The notes beneath the pieces were generated by a model. The model was not told the DNA's origin. It was given only the letters and a program-made list of their open reading frames with translations, and made no database searches. Positions 35,650-45,586 of a DNA stretch of 64,000 nucleotides are shown here, piece by piece. The position numbers and the translations under genes were made by a program. Position 1 is the first letter of the stretch; every line of letters starts with the position of its first letter. Source of the stretch: Roseateles oligotrophus (GTDB lineage: Bacteria > Pseudomonadota > Gammaproteobacteria > Burkholderiales > Burkholderiaceae_C); the NCBI RefSeq assembly GCF_014204525.1, contig NZ_JACHLP010000001.1, forward strand, positions 558,001 to 622,000. Direction: 5' to 3'.

Positions 35650-37373
35650 GTCAGTGGGGCAAAACCATCATCCTGAGCGCCCTGGTCGGCTTCGCCACCG
35701 CAGCCTTCGCGGCCGGCGGCGATGTGGGCCAGGCCGCCAAGCAGGCCACCAACTGGACGGCCATCACCATGTTCGCCGTCTTTGTGGCCGGCACCTTGTG
35801 GATCACCAAATGGGCGGCCGCCAAGACCCGCTCGGCGGCCGATTTCTACACCGGCGGCGGCGGCATCACCGGCTTCCAGAACGGCCTGGCCATCGCCGGC
35901 GACTATATGTCGGCAGCCTCCTTCCTGGGCATCTCGGCCGCCGTCATGGCCAGCGGTTATGACGGCCTGATCTTCTCCATCGGCTTCCTGGTCGGCTGGC
36001 CCATCATCACCTTTCTGATGGCCGAACGCCTGCGCAACCTCGGCAAGTTCACCTTTGCCGACGTGGCCGGCTACCGCTTCAAGCAGACGCCCATCCGCGC
36101 CTTCGCGGCCTCGGGCACCCTGGTGGTCGTGACCTTCTACCTGATCGCCCAGATGGTGGGTGCGGGCCAGCTGATCAAGCTGCTGTTCGGCCTGGAGTAC
36201 TGGATGGCCGTCGTCATCGTCGGTGCGCTGATGATGATTTACGTGCTCTTCGGCGGCATGACGGCCACCACCTGGGTGCAGATCATCAAGGCCGTGCTGC
36301 TGCTCTCGGGCGTGACCTTTATGGCCTTTATGGTGATGTCCAAGTTCGGCTTCAGCTTCGAGGCCTTGTTCGCCAAGGGCGTGGAGGTCAAGACCGCCAT
36401 CGCCGCCAACTCGGGCAAGACGGCCGAGGAAGCCGCCAAGATCGGCGGCTCCATCATGAACCCCGGCGGCTTCGTCAAAGACCCCATCTCGGCCATCAGC
36501 TTCGGCATGGCCCTGATGTTCGGCACCGCCGGCCTGCCCCACATCCTGATGCGCTTCTTCACCGTGCCCGACGCCAAGGAGGCGCGCAAATCGGTGTTCT
36601 GGGCCACCACCTGGATCGGCTACTTCTACATCCTGATCTTCATCATCGGCTTCGGCGCCATCACCCTGGTGCTGACCAATCCTGAATATGCCGATGTGGC
36701 CAAGGGCGTGATCCTGGGCGGTGCCGGCACGGCCAATATGGCGGCCGTGCTGGTGGCCAAGTCGGTGGGCGGCAATGTGTTCTACGGCTTCATCTCGGCC
36801 GTGGCCTTCGCCACCATCCTGGCCGTGGTGGCGGGCCTGACGCTGTCGGGCGCCTCGGCCGTCTCGCACGACCTCTATGCCACGGTGTTCAAGCACGGCA
36901 AGGCCGACAGCGCCAAGGAGCTGCTGGTCTCGCGCGCCACCACCCTGGCCCTGGGCGTCATCGCCGTAGCCCTGGGCATTGCCTTCGAGAAGCAGAACAT
37001 CGCCTTCATGGTCTCGCTGGCCTTCGCCATCGCCGCCTCGGCCAACTTCCCCGTGCTCTTCATGAGCGTGTTGTGGAAGGACTGCACGACCAAGGGCGCG
37101 GTGATCGGCGGCTTCCTGGGCCTCATCTCCTCGGTGGGCCTGACCATCGTCTCGCCCTCGGTGTGGGAAGCCACGCTGGGCAACCCCAAGGGCTCGGCCT
37201 GGTTCCCCTACAGCTCGCCGGCGCTGTTCTCCATGACCATCGCCTTCGTCAGCATCTGGCTGTTCAGCATGCTGGACCGCAGCCCGCAGGCAGCGCAGGA
37301 ACGGGCGGACTTTGAGGCGCAGCAAGTGCGGTCGGAGACCGGCCTGGGCGCGGCGGGTGCGTCGGGGCATTAA
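35646..37373 (+). CDS. actP: Cation/acetate symporter ActP
   Basis: This 575-residue sodium:solute symporter family protein has a hydrophobic start, about 13 helices and the SSSF motifs [30 protein letters not shown]-like [13 protein letters not shown] and [20 protein letters not shown]. These match ActP of E. coli, which takes up acetate and other short-chain monocarboxylates. The soluble C-terminus beyond residue 545 is short and low-complexity. Two genes downstream, on the other strand, encode a DUF294 protein and an exonuclease often seen beside actP. Confidence 0.93.
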   Translation: MSQWGKTIILSALVGFATAAFAAGGDVGQAAKQATNWTAITMFAVFVAGTLWITKWAAAKTRSAADFYTGGGGITGFQNGLAIAGDYMSAASFLGISAAVMASGYDGLIFSIGFLVGWPIITFLMAERLRNLGKFTFADVAGYRFKQTPIRAFAASGTLVVVTFYLIAQMVGAGQLIKLLFGLEYWMAVVIVGALMMIYVLFGGMTATTWVQIIKAVLLLSGVTFMAFMVMSKFGFSFEALFAKGVEVKTAIAANSGKTAEEAAKIGGSIMNPGGFVKDPISAISFGMALMFGTAGLPHILMRFFTVPDAKEARKSVFWATTWIGYFYILIFIIGFGAITLVLTNPEYADVAKGVILGGAGTANMAAVLVAKSVGGNVFYGFISAVAFATILAVVAGLTLSGASAVSHDLYATVFKHGKADSAKELLVSRATTLALGVIAVALGIAFEKQNIAFMVSLAFAIAASANFPVLFMSVLWKDCTTKGAVIGGFLGLISSVGLTIVSPSVWEATLGNPKGSAWFPYSSPALFSMTIAFVSIWLFSMLDRSPQAAQERADFEAQQVRSETGLGAAGASGH

Positions 37374-37392
37374 GCTGAAGTGACTCTCTCCG

Positions 37393-37418
37393 AAACCGGG
37401 CCTGGCCCGGTTTTTTTT
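37393..37418 (+). terminator. Intrinsic terminator of DUF485-actP
   Basis: ACCGGGCC pairs with GGCCCGGT over a TG loop and is followed by a run of eight T, 20 bases after the actP stop codon. It is a strong factor-independent terminator. Confidence 0.9.
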
Positions 37419-37429
37419 GGCCGGTGTGA

Positions 37430-37700
37430 CACTGACAGCGCTGATCATTGGCTGCGTCACCCTCTGCCAAGGCCCAGCCGGGAGTTCGCCCCGGCAGGCG
37501 ACCTCCTTTCTTGGGCGCCCAAGAAAGGAGGCAAAGAAACCGCCCCGAATGCCTGGCCCCTTCGGGGTCCGCTGCGGCACTCGCCTTTGCCGGGCCGCGC
37601 CCAACTCACTGCGCTACGCTCCGTTCAAACAAGGGGCGCGAGTCAGTTGTTGATGGCGCTGCGCGCCGCCCGCCAAAGTCAAGCACCGCAGCCCAGGCAA
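37430..37700. repeat. Repeat-like intergenic region with 30-bp perfect palindrome
   Basis: The 345 bases between the actP terminator and the exonuclease stop hold no convincing gene. At 37502-37531 is a perfect 30-bp palindrome: arms CCTCCTTTCTTGGGC and GCCCAAGAAAGGAGG, no loop. It is followed by GCAAAGAAACCGCC and further short inverted repeats (CCCCTTCGGGG). This AAGAAAGGAGGCAAAGAAA type of sequence is, to my knowledge, a dispersed intergenic repeat in many beta- and gammaproteobacteria. There it often gives rise to spurious short gene calls with FLGRPRKE-type translations. Confidence 0.55.
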
Positions 37701-37763
37701 CACGGGGAACCCGAAAACCACACGGCTCGCTGCGCGTCGCCTGGGTCGAATACCAAGCCCGAT

Positions 37764-38396
37764 TCAATCCGCCAGCAAACTGCGCAGCTTCAAAAACGCC
37801 AGCGCCGCCATGACGGCATCGTTCAGCGCATTGTGGGCGGGGCGCTGGGGCAGGCCCAGGTCCTGCATCAGCGTGTCCAGGCGCAGATCGATCGCAGCGC
37901 CCTGTTGATAGGGCGGCAGCTGGCGCTGCTTCCAGTCGTAGTACAGGGACGAGATCTCGATCTTGGGCTGGGGCAGGCGCAGGCCCAGCATCGGAAAGAT
38001 GGCCCGGTTGATCAGGGCCACATCGAATTCGAGGTAATAGCCCACCAGGGGGCGCGGGCCGATGAAGTGCAGCAGCCGGCGCATGGCCGTGTCGATGTCC
38101 AGGCCCTGAGCCAGGTCCTGCTCGCGCAGGCCGTGGATCTTGACGGCAGCGGCCGTGAGGTTCTTCTTCTCGGGCTTGACCAGCAGCTCCAGGCGCTGGC
38201 TGCTCAGCACCCGATTGCCCTGGATGCGCACGGCGCCGATGGCGATGATCTCGTCGCGCTGCGCGTCCAGGCCCGTGGTCTCGCAGTCCAGCGAGACCCA
38301 TTCATCCGCCGGCGTCGGCCCGAACATGGGGGCGAACTCGGGCAGGCCCAGGTGGTAGAGCAGCCAGCGCTGCTTCAATGCCGCCCACACACTCAT
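37764..38396 (-). CDS. DnaQ-like 3'-5' exonuclease
   Basis: This 210-residue DEDDh exonuclease has DCETTGLD (Exo I), GYYLEFDVALINRA (Exo II) and HNALNDAVMAALAFL (Exo III with the catalytic histidine). A 30-residue leader with ALKQRWLLYHLGLPEF precedes the domain. It resembles the epsilon proofreading family but is not fused to a polymerase. Its ATG overlaps the DUF294-protein stop by four bases (ATGA). This pair next to actP is common, which suggests a link to acetate metabolism or signalling, but no mechanism is known to me. Confidence 0.9.
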   Translation of the reverse strand: MSVWAALKQRWLLYHLGLPEFAPMFGPTPADEWVSLDCETTGLDAQRDEIIAIGAVRIQGNRVLSSQRLELLVKPEKKNLTAAAVKIHGLREQDLAQGLDIDTAMRRLLHFIGPRPLVGYYLEFDVALINRAIFPMLGLRLPQPKIEISSLYYDWKQRQLPPYQQGAAIDLRLDTLMQDLGLPQRPAHNALNDAVMAALAFLKLRSLLAD

Positions 38397-40237
38397 ACCA
38401 TGTCCAGCCGGAAGCGCAGGAAGAGCAGGGTGCGCAGGCGCTTGACCACGCCCAGCGCCTCCTTGAGCAGATGGCGATCCAGGCTGGAGAGCTGCTCCAG
38501 ATCAATACCGCCCGGCGCCAGGCCTTGCTCCAGCCGGGCCAGGCCGGTCTTGAGCTTGAGGCCCATGAAGAAGTGCAGGCTGTCGATCAGCTGATCCGCC
38601 AGATCGGGCGGCAGATGGCCTTGCTCCGCCAAGGCCTGGATGCGTGCCACCGTGCCCACGGCCTTGACCCGGTGGGCCAGGGCCAGACTGCGGATGCCAT
38701 GCACCAACGGGAAGCTGCCGACCTTCTTCAAGTCCAGCAGGGGGCCGCCGCCCTCGCCCAGGGCCAGCAGCTTGTTCCACCAGCCCTGGCCCTGGTCGAA
38801 GGCGTTGATGGCAGAGCAAAAGCGCGCCATCACGGCGTCGTTGTCCAGCACCTGCTTGAAGACCTCGGCCCGCAGCGCCTCCAGCAGCACGGCGTCGCCG
38901 GCCACGGCGTGGGCGTCGATGAAGATGGCCAGATTCATCAGGCTGTCGGGCGTGGGCATCAGCAGCCAGCGCCGCAGCTGCTGGGCAAATTCATCGGCGC
39001 CATGGCGCCACGCCGGCCGGCTGAGCATGATGCCGCCCGGGCATTCGGGGTAGCCGAAGTCGCTCAGGGCCTGCGAGAAGCGCTGGCAGATCTGGGCCAG
39101 CTCGGCGGGCGGCGCATAGCCCTCGCGCAGGACCAGGCCATTGTCCTGGTCGGTCTTGAGCAATTGCTCGCCGCGGCCCTCGCTGCCCATCACGAACAAG
39201 CAGCTATTGGCGCGCAAATCGGCCGGGGCGATCAGCTGCCAGGCACGCTCGAACAGCTGGGCATTGAGCTCCTGCACCAGGCGGGCGATCTGGCCGACCT
39301 TGGTGCCGCCGCGCTGCAGCAGGGCGATCAAGGCGTCGATCTGGCGGGCCGCGGCCTGCAGCTCGTCCAGGCCCTGAGCCTCCTGGATCTGGCGCGTGAT
39401 CAGATAGGAGTGGTTGCTCAGAAAGCTCAGCAGCTCCAGCTGGTCCAGCACGCCGAGGATGGCGCCCTCGGGCTCGCGGCCCTGGCGCACCAGCACCCGG
39501 CGCACCTTGTGGCGGGTCATGACGATCAGGGCGTCGAACAGCGAATCCTGTGCCGACACGCAGACCAGTTGCTCGCTGGCCAGCTCGCCCACGGCCAGTT
39601 GGTCCAGCGGCCGGCCATCCAGAATGGCCCGCTGCAGATCGCTGCTGCTGAACAGGCCCAGCCGGGGCGGCGTGCTGCGCGCGTCCTGCACCAGCACATG
39701 GTCGCAGCGCTGCTCGGCAAAGCAGCGCACGACGCTGACGATGTCGGCATCCGCCGCCACGCGGTGGACGGCGCGCAGACCGGCCTGCCCCACCTGGGCC
39801 AGGCCCAGGGACTGCAGCTCGTGCTGGCTGCCGCGCGCCGCCAGGGCGCTGATCTTCTTGGACAGGTCGGCAAACAACAGGGCGCTGAAGGTGGCATTGC
39901 TGGCGATCAGCTCGGTCACCGTGCTGCGGGCCAGCTGGTAGGCCAGCACCTCCTGGGCTGCGACAAAGCGGCCGCTGGCCTTGCCGGCCACCAGGGCGCG
40001 GCCGTCGAAGCTATCCTCGGGCCCGTAGGTGGCGATATGCTCCTCGCCGCCCTCGCCTTCGAACTGCTGGACAAAGCCCTTGATCAGGATGAAGAGATAT
40101 TCGGGCGCCGCGCCCGGCGCCAGCAAGACCTCGCCGGGGCGGAAGTAGGCGATGTCCAGCCCGTCCCGCACGCGCTGGCGCTCATCCAGGCTCAGGCAGT
40201 CAAAGGGCGAGCTATTGAAGTTGAAGGCGTAGGGCAC
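38393..40237 (-). CDS. cNMP-binding/CBS/DUF294 putative nucleotidyltransferase
   Basis: This 614-residue protein has a cyclic-nucleotide-binding-like domain (about 10-130; GLDIAYFRPGEVLLAPGAAP), two CBS domains (about 145-270) and a DUF294 nucleotidyltransferase domain. The last contains the polymerase-beta-like motif GSEGRGEQLLKTDQDNGLVL (about 350-370), in which the two aspartates are the expected metal ligands. A helical C-terminal DUF294_C domain ends the protein. The layout is that of regulatory nucleotidyltransferases similar to GlnD. The substrate is unknown. Co-translation with the exonuclease and proximity to actP suggest a shared role. Confidence 0.88.
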   Translation of the reverse strand: MPYAFNFNSSPFDCLSLDERQRVRDGLDIAYFRPGEVLLAPGAAPEYLFILIKGFVQQFEGEGGEEHIATYGPEDSFDGRALVAGKASGRFVAAQEVLAYQLARSTVTELIASNATFSALLFADLSKKISALAARGSQHELQSLGLAQVGQAGLRAVHRVAADADIVSVVRCFAEQRCDHVLVQDARSTPPRLGLFSSSDLQRAILDGRPLDQLAVGELASEQLVCVSAQDSLFDALIVMTRHKVRRVLVRQGREPEGAILGVLDQLELLSFLSNHSYLITRQIQEAQGLDELQAAARQIDALIALLQRGGTKVGQIARLVQELNAQLFERAWQLIAPADLRANSCLFVMGSEGRGEQLLKTDQDNGLVLREGYAPPAELAQICQRFSQALSDFGYPECPGGIMLSRPAWRHGADEFAQQLRRWLLMPTPDSLMNLAIFIDAHAVAGDAVLLEALRAEVFKQVLDNDAVMARFCSAINAFDQGQGWWNKLLALGEGGGPLLDLKKVGSFPLVHGIRSLALAHRVKAVGTVARIQALAEQGHLPPDLADQLIDSLHFFMGLKLKTGLARLEQGLAPGGIDLEQLSSLDRHLLKEALGVVKRLRTLLFLRFRLDMV

Positions 40238-40297
40238 GGTGGGCGGCGAAGTCTGGGGCCGATCTGAGCACGCCTGGCTGACACCAGGCTTTTTCTC

Positions 40298-43200
40298 TCA
40301 GCTACTCAGACTCGCCCAAACCTTCTCCAGCCGCTTGACGCTGACCGGCTGGGGCGTGCGCAGCTCCTGGGCGAAGAGGCTGACGCGCAACTCCTCCAGC
40401 TGCCAGCGGAAGTCCACCAGGCGGCCATCCACCCTGCCCTTCAACTCGATGACGCGGCGCAGATAGCGCTGCTCCAGCGGGCGCAGCTCGGCCAGCAGCT
40501 TGGCGTCGCGGGCCGGGTCGGCGCGCAGCTTGTCCAGCCGCGCCGTGATGGCCTTCAGGTAACGCGGCAGATGCTGGAGCTGGGCCCAGGGCGTGGCGCT
40601 GACGAAGTTCTTGGGCAGCAAGCGCTGCAATTGGGCCGTGATGTCCTCGGCCACCTCCTTGGCGGCGCGGGCGTCCTTGAGCTTGCGCGTGGCCGCCGTG
40701 TAGTCTTGCAAGACCACGCCGGTCTGGCGCGCCACTTCCTGGGCGATCAGGTTCAGGCGCGAGCGCCCTTCTTCCAAGCGCGCCTTGAACTCGAACTCGT
40801 TTTTGGGCAGGGGCTCGGCCAGGAAGGCGCGCTCCAGGGCCAGGCCGATGATCTGCTCGCGCAATTCCTCGGCCGTGCCCAGGCTCATGTACAGCACCGA
40901 CATCTTTTGCAGATCGGGGATGTTTTTTTCCAGGAACTTGAGCGGTTCCTTGAGCTGCAAGGCCAGCAAGCGGCGCAGGCCCAGCAGATGCTTGGCCGCC
41001 GCGATTTCGGGCTCGTCAAAGACCTCGATCTCCACATGCGTGCCCCGATCTATCAGGGCCGGGAAGCCGACCAAGGCCTGGGCGCCGCGCTTGACCTCCA
41101 TCAGCTCAGGTAACTCGCCAAAGCTCCAGGCCGTGTAGGTCTTGCTGGCCTCCTGGGCCGGCTTGGGCGCTGGCGCCACCTCGGCCCGGATGCCGCCCTT
41201 GGCGACAGGCGGCAGCGGCGCGGGTGCAGCCGCGGCCGGCAGCTTGAGCGCCGCCAGGGCCTGGAAGGCCGAGCGCGCCTGGCCGCCCAGCTCGGCCTTC
41301 AAGGCCGCCAGATTGCGGCCCTGGCCCAGTTGGCGGCCATGCTCGTCCACCACGCGGAAGTTCATGAATAGATGGGGCTGCAATTGCTCCAGCTTGAAGT
41401 CATTGCGCTGCACGGCGATCTGGCTGCGCTCCTTGACCGCCTTCAGCAAGACCTCGACCAAAGTACCTTGGGCAAAAGCATGGGTGGCGACGAACTCGGC
41501 GATGAAATCCGGCAACGGCACCAGGCGTGAGCGCGGGCGCTGGTGCAAGCTCTTCAGCAAGGCCATCAGCTTGGCCTCCAGCATGCCGGGCACCAGCCAT
41601 TCGGCGCGCTCCTCGCTGACCTGGTTGAGGGCATAGATGGGCACGGTGACGGTGACGCCATCCCGCGCATCGCCGGGCTGGTGCAGGTACTCGGTCGCGC
41701 AATCCACCCCGCCCAGGCGCAAGATCTTGGGAAAGGCGCTGCTGGTGACGCCGGCGGCCTCGTGGCGCATCAGCTCGTCCTGGCTGAGGTGCAGCAGCTT
41801 GGGTTCTAACTTGGATGCTTGGCGGTACCAGCGCTCCAACGTCGCGCCCGAGCACACCTCGGCCGGCAACTGGCTGTCGTAATAGGCGTAGATCAGCTCA
41901 TCATCGACCAGCACGTCCTGGCGGCGCGATTTGTGCTCCAGCTCCTCGACCTTGCGGATCTGGCGTGTGTTGTGGGCCAGGAAAGGCAGGCGGCTGTCCC
42001 ACTCGCCGTTGACCAGGGCCTCGCGGATGAAAATCTCACGCGCGGCCCGGGCATCCACATTGCCGAAGTTCACCCGGCGGTTGTTGTAGATGACGATGCC
42101 GTACAGCGTCGCCCGCTCCAACGCGATCACCTCGGCCGCCTTCTTCTCCCAATGCGGCTCCAGCAGCTGGGTCTTGATCAGATGGCCGGCGATGCCGGGC
42201 AGCCACTGAGGCTCGATGTTAGCGATGCCACGGCCGAACAAGCGGGTGGTGTCCACCAGCTCGGCGGCCACGATCCAGCGGCCCGGCTTCTTGCTCAGGT
42301 GGGCGCCGGGGTGGCGCCAGAACTTGATGCCGCGCGCCCCCAGATACCAGTCGTCCTCATCGCTCTTGCAGCCCAGATTGCCCAGCAAGCCGGCCAGCAT
42401 GCTGAGGTGCAATTGCTCGTAGATGGCGGGGCTGCCGTTGATGCGCCAGCCCTGCTCGGCCACCACGGTGTGCAGCTGGGAGTAGATGTCCTTCCACTCG
42501 CGCACGCGGCGCGGGCTGATGAAGTTTTCGCGCAGCAAGGCCTCATACCGTCTATTTGACAGCTTATGTTCGCCGTGCCCGCCCTTGGCTTCTTCTATCC
42601 ACTTCCACAGCTTCAAGTAGCCCATGAACTCCGACTTCTCGTCGTCGAACTTCTTGTGCCGCTCGTCCGCCGCCTGTTGCTGCTCCATGGGCCGGTCGCG
42701 CACATCCTGGCCGCTGAGGGCGCTGGCGATGATGAGCACCTCGCTCAAGGCTTCGCGCGAGCGGGCTTCCAGAATCATCCGGCCCACGCGCGGGTCCAGG
42801 GGCAGGCGCGACAGCTCCTTGCCCAGCGGGGTCAACTCGTTCAAGTCGTCCACCGCGCCCAGTTCCTGCAGCAGCTGATAGCCATCGGCAATCGCCTTGC
42901 GCGGCGGCGCCTCGATGAAGGGGAAGCTGTCCACCTGGCCCAGGCCCAGGGACTTCATGCGCAGAATCACGCCGGCCAGGGACGAACGCAGGATTTCGGG
43001 GTCGGTGAAGCGCGGCCGGGCGAGATAGTCCTTTTCGTCGTAAAGCCGTATGCAGATGCCGTTACTTACCCGACCGCAGCGGCCGGCGCGCTGGTTGGCC
43101 GAGCTTTGGCTGACCGGCTCGATCTGCAGCTGCTCGACCTTGTTGCGGTAGCTGTAACGCTTGACCCGGGCGGTGCCGGGGTCGATGACGTAACGGATGC

Positions 43201-44173
43201 CCGGGACGGTCAGCGAGGTTTCGGCCACATTGGTGGCCAAGACGATGCGGCGCTGGCCATGGGGCTCGAAGACGCGATCCTGCTCCTGCTGGGACAGGCG
43301 GGCGAACAGGGGCAGCACGTCCACACCGGGCGGGTGGTGCTTGCGCAAGGCCTCGGCCGCCTCACGGATCTCGCGCTCGCCGGGCAGGAAGACCAAGACA
43401 TCGCCGCCGCCCTCGCGCCACAACTCATCGACGGCGTCGGTGATGGCGTTGTTGAGGTCGTACTCGCGTGACTCCTCAAACGGACGGTAGCGCTGTTCCA
43501 CCGGGAAGGTGCGGCCCGAGACCATCAGCACCGGCGCCGGACCTTTGCTGGACTCGAAATGCTTGGCAAAGCGCTCGGCATCGATGGTGGCCGAGGTGAC
43601 GATCAGCTTCAGGTCGGGCCGGCGCGGCAGCAACTCACGCAGATAGCCCAAGAGGAAGTCGATGTTCAGCGAACGCTCATGGGCCTCGTCGATGATCAGC
43701 GTGTCGTAGGCGCGCAGCAGCGGGTCGGTCTGAGTTTCGGCCAGCAAGATGCCGTCCGTCATCAGCTTGACGCTGGCGCCCGGCTGCAAGCGGTCCTGGA
43801 AGCGCACCTTGTAGCCGACGATCTCACCCAGCGGCGTCTTCAACTCCTCGGCAATGCGCTTGGCCACGCTGCTGGCGGCGATGCGGCGCGGCTGGGTGTG
43901 GCCGATCAGCTTGCCGGTATTGGCGCGGCCGCGGCCCAGGGCCAGGGCGATCTTGGGCAGCTGGGTGGTCTTGCCCGAGCCGGTCTCGCCGCAGACGATG
44001 ATGACCTGGTGCTCGGCCAGCGCCCGCGCGATGTCCTCGCGCCGGCTGGAGACCGGCAGCAATTCGGGGAAGGTGATGGGGGGCAGCGGGTTGGCGCTCT
44101 GGATCCGGGCATCTTGCTGGGGCCTGGGTCGGCGCGCTGCGGGCGGCTTGGGAGTGGGGGTCTGATCGTTCAC
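40298..44173 (-). CDS. hrpA: ATP-dependent RNA helicase HrpA
   Basis: This 1291-residue protein, close to the 1300 of E. coli HrpA, has Walker A GETGSGKTTQ (about 62-71), DEAH box IIDEAHERS, SATIDAERF, the motif QRAGRCGRVSNG, then OB-fold and the long DUF3418 C-terminal domain (with RGAQALVGFPALIDRG and ALEQRYLRRV-type residues). The start is GTG 44173, because the frame continues upstream only into unrelated sequence. The leader to argA on the other strand is only 72 bp. HrpA resolves stalled or colliding ribosomes and cuts fimbrial mRNA in E. coli. Confidence 0.93.
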   Translation of the reverse strand: MNDQTPTPKPPAARRPRPQQDARIQSANPLPPITFPELLPVSSRREDIARALAEHQVIIVCGETGSGKTTQLPKIALALGRGRANTGKLIGHTQPRRIAASSVAKRIAEELKTPLGEIVGYKVRFQDRLQPGASVKLMTDGILLAETQTDPLLRAYDTLIIDEAHERSLNIDFLLGYLRELLPRRPDLKLIVTSATIDAERFAKHFESSKGPAPVLMVSGRTFPVEQRYRPFEESREYDLNNAITDAVDELWREGGGDVLVFLPGEREIREAAEALRKHHPPGVDVLPLFARLSQQEQDRVFEPHGQRRIVLATNVAETSLTVPGIRYVIDPGTARVKRYSYRNKVEQLQIEPVSQSSANQRAGRCGRVSNGICIRLYDEKDYLARPRFTDPEILRSSLAGVILRMKSLGLGQVDSFPFIEAPPRKAIADGYQLLQELGAVDDLNELTPLGKELSRLPLDPRVGRMILEARSREALSEVLIIASALSGQDVRDRPMEQQQAADERHKKFDDEKSEFMGYLKLWKWIEEAKGGHGEHKLSNRRYEALLRENFISPRRVREWKDIYSQLHTVVAEQGWRINGSPAIYEQLHLSMLAGLLGNLGCKSDEDDWYLGARGIKFWRHPGAHLSKKPGRWIVAAELVDTTRLFGRGIANIEPQWLPGIAGHLIKTQLLEPHWEKKAAEVIALERATLYGIVIYNNRRVNFGNVDARAAREIFIREALVNGEWDSRLPFLAHNTRQIRKVEELEHKSRRQDVLVDDELIYAYYDSQLPAEVCSGATLERWYRQASKLEPKLLHLSQDELMRHEAAGVTSSAFPKILRLGGVDCATEYLHQPGDARDGVTVTVPIYALNQVSEERAEWLVPGMLEAKLMALLKSLHQRPRSRLVPLPDFIAEFVATHAFAQGTLVEVLLKAVKERSQIAVQRNDFKLEQLQPHLFMNFRVVDEHGRQLGQGRNLAALKAELGGQARSAFQALAALKLPAAAAPAPLPPVAKGGIRAEVAPAPKPAQEASKTYTAWSFGELPELMEVKRGAQALVGFPALIDRGTHVEIEVFDEPEIAAAKHLLGLRRLLALQLKEPLKFLEKNIPDLQKMSVLYMSLGTAEELREQIIGLALERAFLAEPLPKNEFEFKARLEEGRSRLNLIAQEVARQTGVVLQDYTAATRKLKDARAAKEVAEDITAQLQRLLPKNFVSATPWAQLQHLPRYLKAITARLDKLRADPARDAKLLAELRPLEQRYLRRVIELKGRVDGRLVDFRWQLEELRVSLFAQELRTPQPVSVKRLEKVWASLSS

Positions 44174-44245
44174 GAGGCGCGGATTATCCGTGCTCCGCAG
44201 ACGAAAGCTGAAGGAAGCACCGAATCCCTGCGGCACAATCCCGGC

Positions 44246-45586
44246 ATGAGCCTGGTTTTCCCCCACACCTTCGTCCCCTGGTTTCGCGCCGTCGCCCCCT
44301 ATATCCACGCCTACCGAGGTGAGACCTTTGTGGTCGGCATGACCGGTGAGCTGGTGGCGGCGGGCAAACTCAATGCCTTCGTCCAAGACCTCGCCATCCT
44401 GCATGCCATGGGCATCAAGATCGTGCTGGTCCATGGTTTCCGCCCCCAGGTGAACGAGCAATTGGTGGCCAAGGGACACCCGGCCCGCTACAGCCAGGGC
44501 ATGCGCATCACCGATGCCGTGACCCTGGACTGCGCGCAAGAGGCCGCCGGCCAGCTGCGCTTCGAGATCGAGGCCGCCTTCTCCCAAGGCCTGCCCAACA
44601 CCCCCATGGCCAATGCCGCAGTGCGGGTGGTGTCAGGTAACTTCCTGACCGCGCGGCCCGTGGGCATCGTCGACGGCGTGGACTTCCAGCACAGCGGCGT
44701 GGTGCGCAAGGTCGACGCCACGGCCATCCAGAAGGCGATCGACATCGGCGCCATCGTGCTGCTGTCGCCCTTTGGCTTCTCGCCCACCGGCGAGGCCTTC
44801 AATCTGAGCATGGAAGACGTGGCCACCAGCACCGCCATCGCCCTGCAGGCCGACAAGCTCTTGTTCGTCTGCGAGGTGGCGGGCGTGCCCGAGAACCCCA
44901 AGGACCCGAACAGCCCCATCGACACCGAGCTGGCCGTCATCGACGCCCAGCGCCTGCTGGCCGCTAGCCCCAAGCCCACCTCGCCGCTGGACGTAGGCTT
45001 TTATCTGCAGCACTGCGTGCGCGCCTGTCTGGGTGGGGTGGAGCGCTCCCACATCCTGCCGCTGGCGGTGGACGGCGCCTTGCTGCAAGAGGTCTACACC
45101 CACGACGGCATCGGCACCATGGTGGTGGACGAGAAGCTGGAAAGCCTGCGCGAGGCCAGCTCGGACGATGTGGCCGGCATCATCAATCTGATCGAGCCCT
45201 TCGAGCGCGACGGCACCCTGGTCAAGCGCGACCGCACCGAGATCGAACGCGATGTCGAGCTCTACACCGTCATCGAGCATGACGGCGTGATCTTCGGCTG
45301 CGCCGCCCTCTACCCCTATGTCGAGGCCAAGACGGCCGAGATGGCGGCGCTGACCATCTCGCCCGCCGTGCAAGGCCAGGGTGACGGCGACCGCATCCTG
45401 AAGCGGGTGGAGCAGCGCGCCAAGGCCCAGGGCCTGGCCAGCATCTTTGTGCTAACCACCCGCACCATGCACTGGTTCATCAAGCGCGGTTTTGTGCAGG
45501 TGGACCCGGAATGGCTGCCCGAAGAGCGCAAGCGCAAATACAACTGGGACCGCCGCTCCCAGGTGCTGGTCAAGAAGCTCGCCTGA
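44246..45586 (+). CDS. argA: Amino-acid N-acetyltransferase ArgA
   Basis: This 446-residue enzyme has an N-terminal amino acid kinase-like domain (about 1-290; LVHGFRPQVNEQL, VVSGNFLTARPVG, LLSPFGFSPTGEAFNLSMED), which senses arginine and is not catalytic. The C-terminal GNAT domain (about 300-446; MAALTISPAVQGQGDGDRIL) makes N-acetylglutamate from acetyl-CoA, the first step of arginine synthesis. Length and order match the E. coli type (443). ATG 44246 is the start, divergent from hrpA. Copy B of the hairpin element begins at the base after its stop. Confidence 0.95.
   Translation: MSLVFPHTFVPWFRAVAPYIHAYRGETFVVGMTGELVAAGKLNAFVQDLAILHAMGIKIVLVHGFRPQVNEQLVAKGHPARYSQGMRITDAVTLDCAQEAAGQLRFEIEAAFSQGLPNTPMANAAVRVVSGNFLTARPVGIVDGVDFQHSGVVRKVDATAIQKAIDIGAIVLLSPFGFSPTGEAFNLSMEDVATSTAIALQADKLLFVCEVAGVPENPKDPNSPIDTELAVIDAQRLLAASPKPTSPLDVGFYLQHCVRACLGGVERSHILPLAVDGALLQEVYTHDGIGTMVVDEKLESLREASSDDVAGIINLIEPFERDGTLVKRDRTEIERDVELYTVIEHDGVIFGCAALYPYVEAKTAEMAALTISPAVQGQGDGDRILKRVEQRAKAQGLASIFVLTTRTMHWFIKRGFVQVDPEWLPEERKRKYNWDRRSQVLVKKLA

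Noticed and set aside
37417-37653. A 78-codon plus-strand open frame with FLGRPRKE translation
   Set aside because: It is made of the repeat with the 30-bp palindrome, has no gene-like composition, and such calls are a known artefact.
40272-40294. A GCCTGG/CCAGGC hairpin with a T-run between hrpA and the DUF294 gene
   Set aside because: Oriented for plus-strand transcription although both flanking genes are on the minus strand; at most it blocks antisense transcription.
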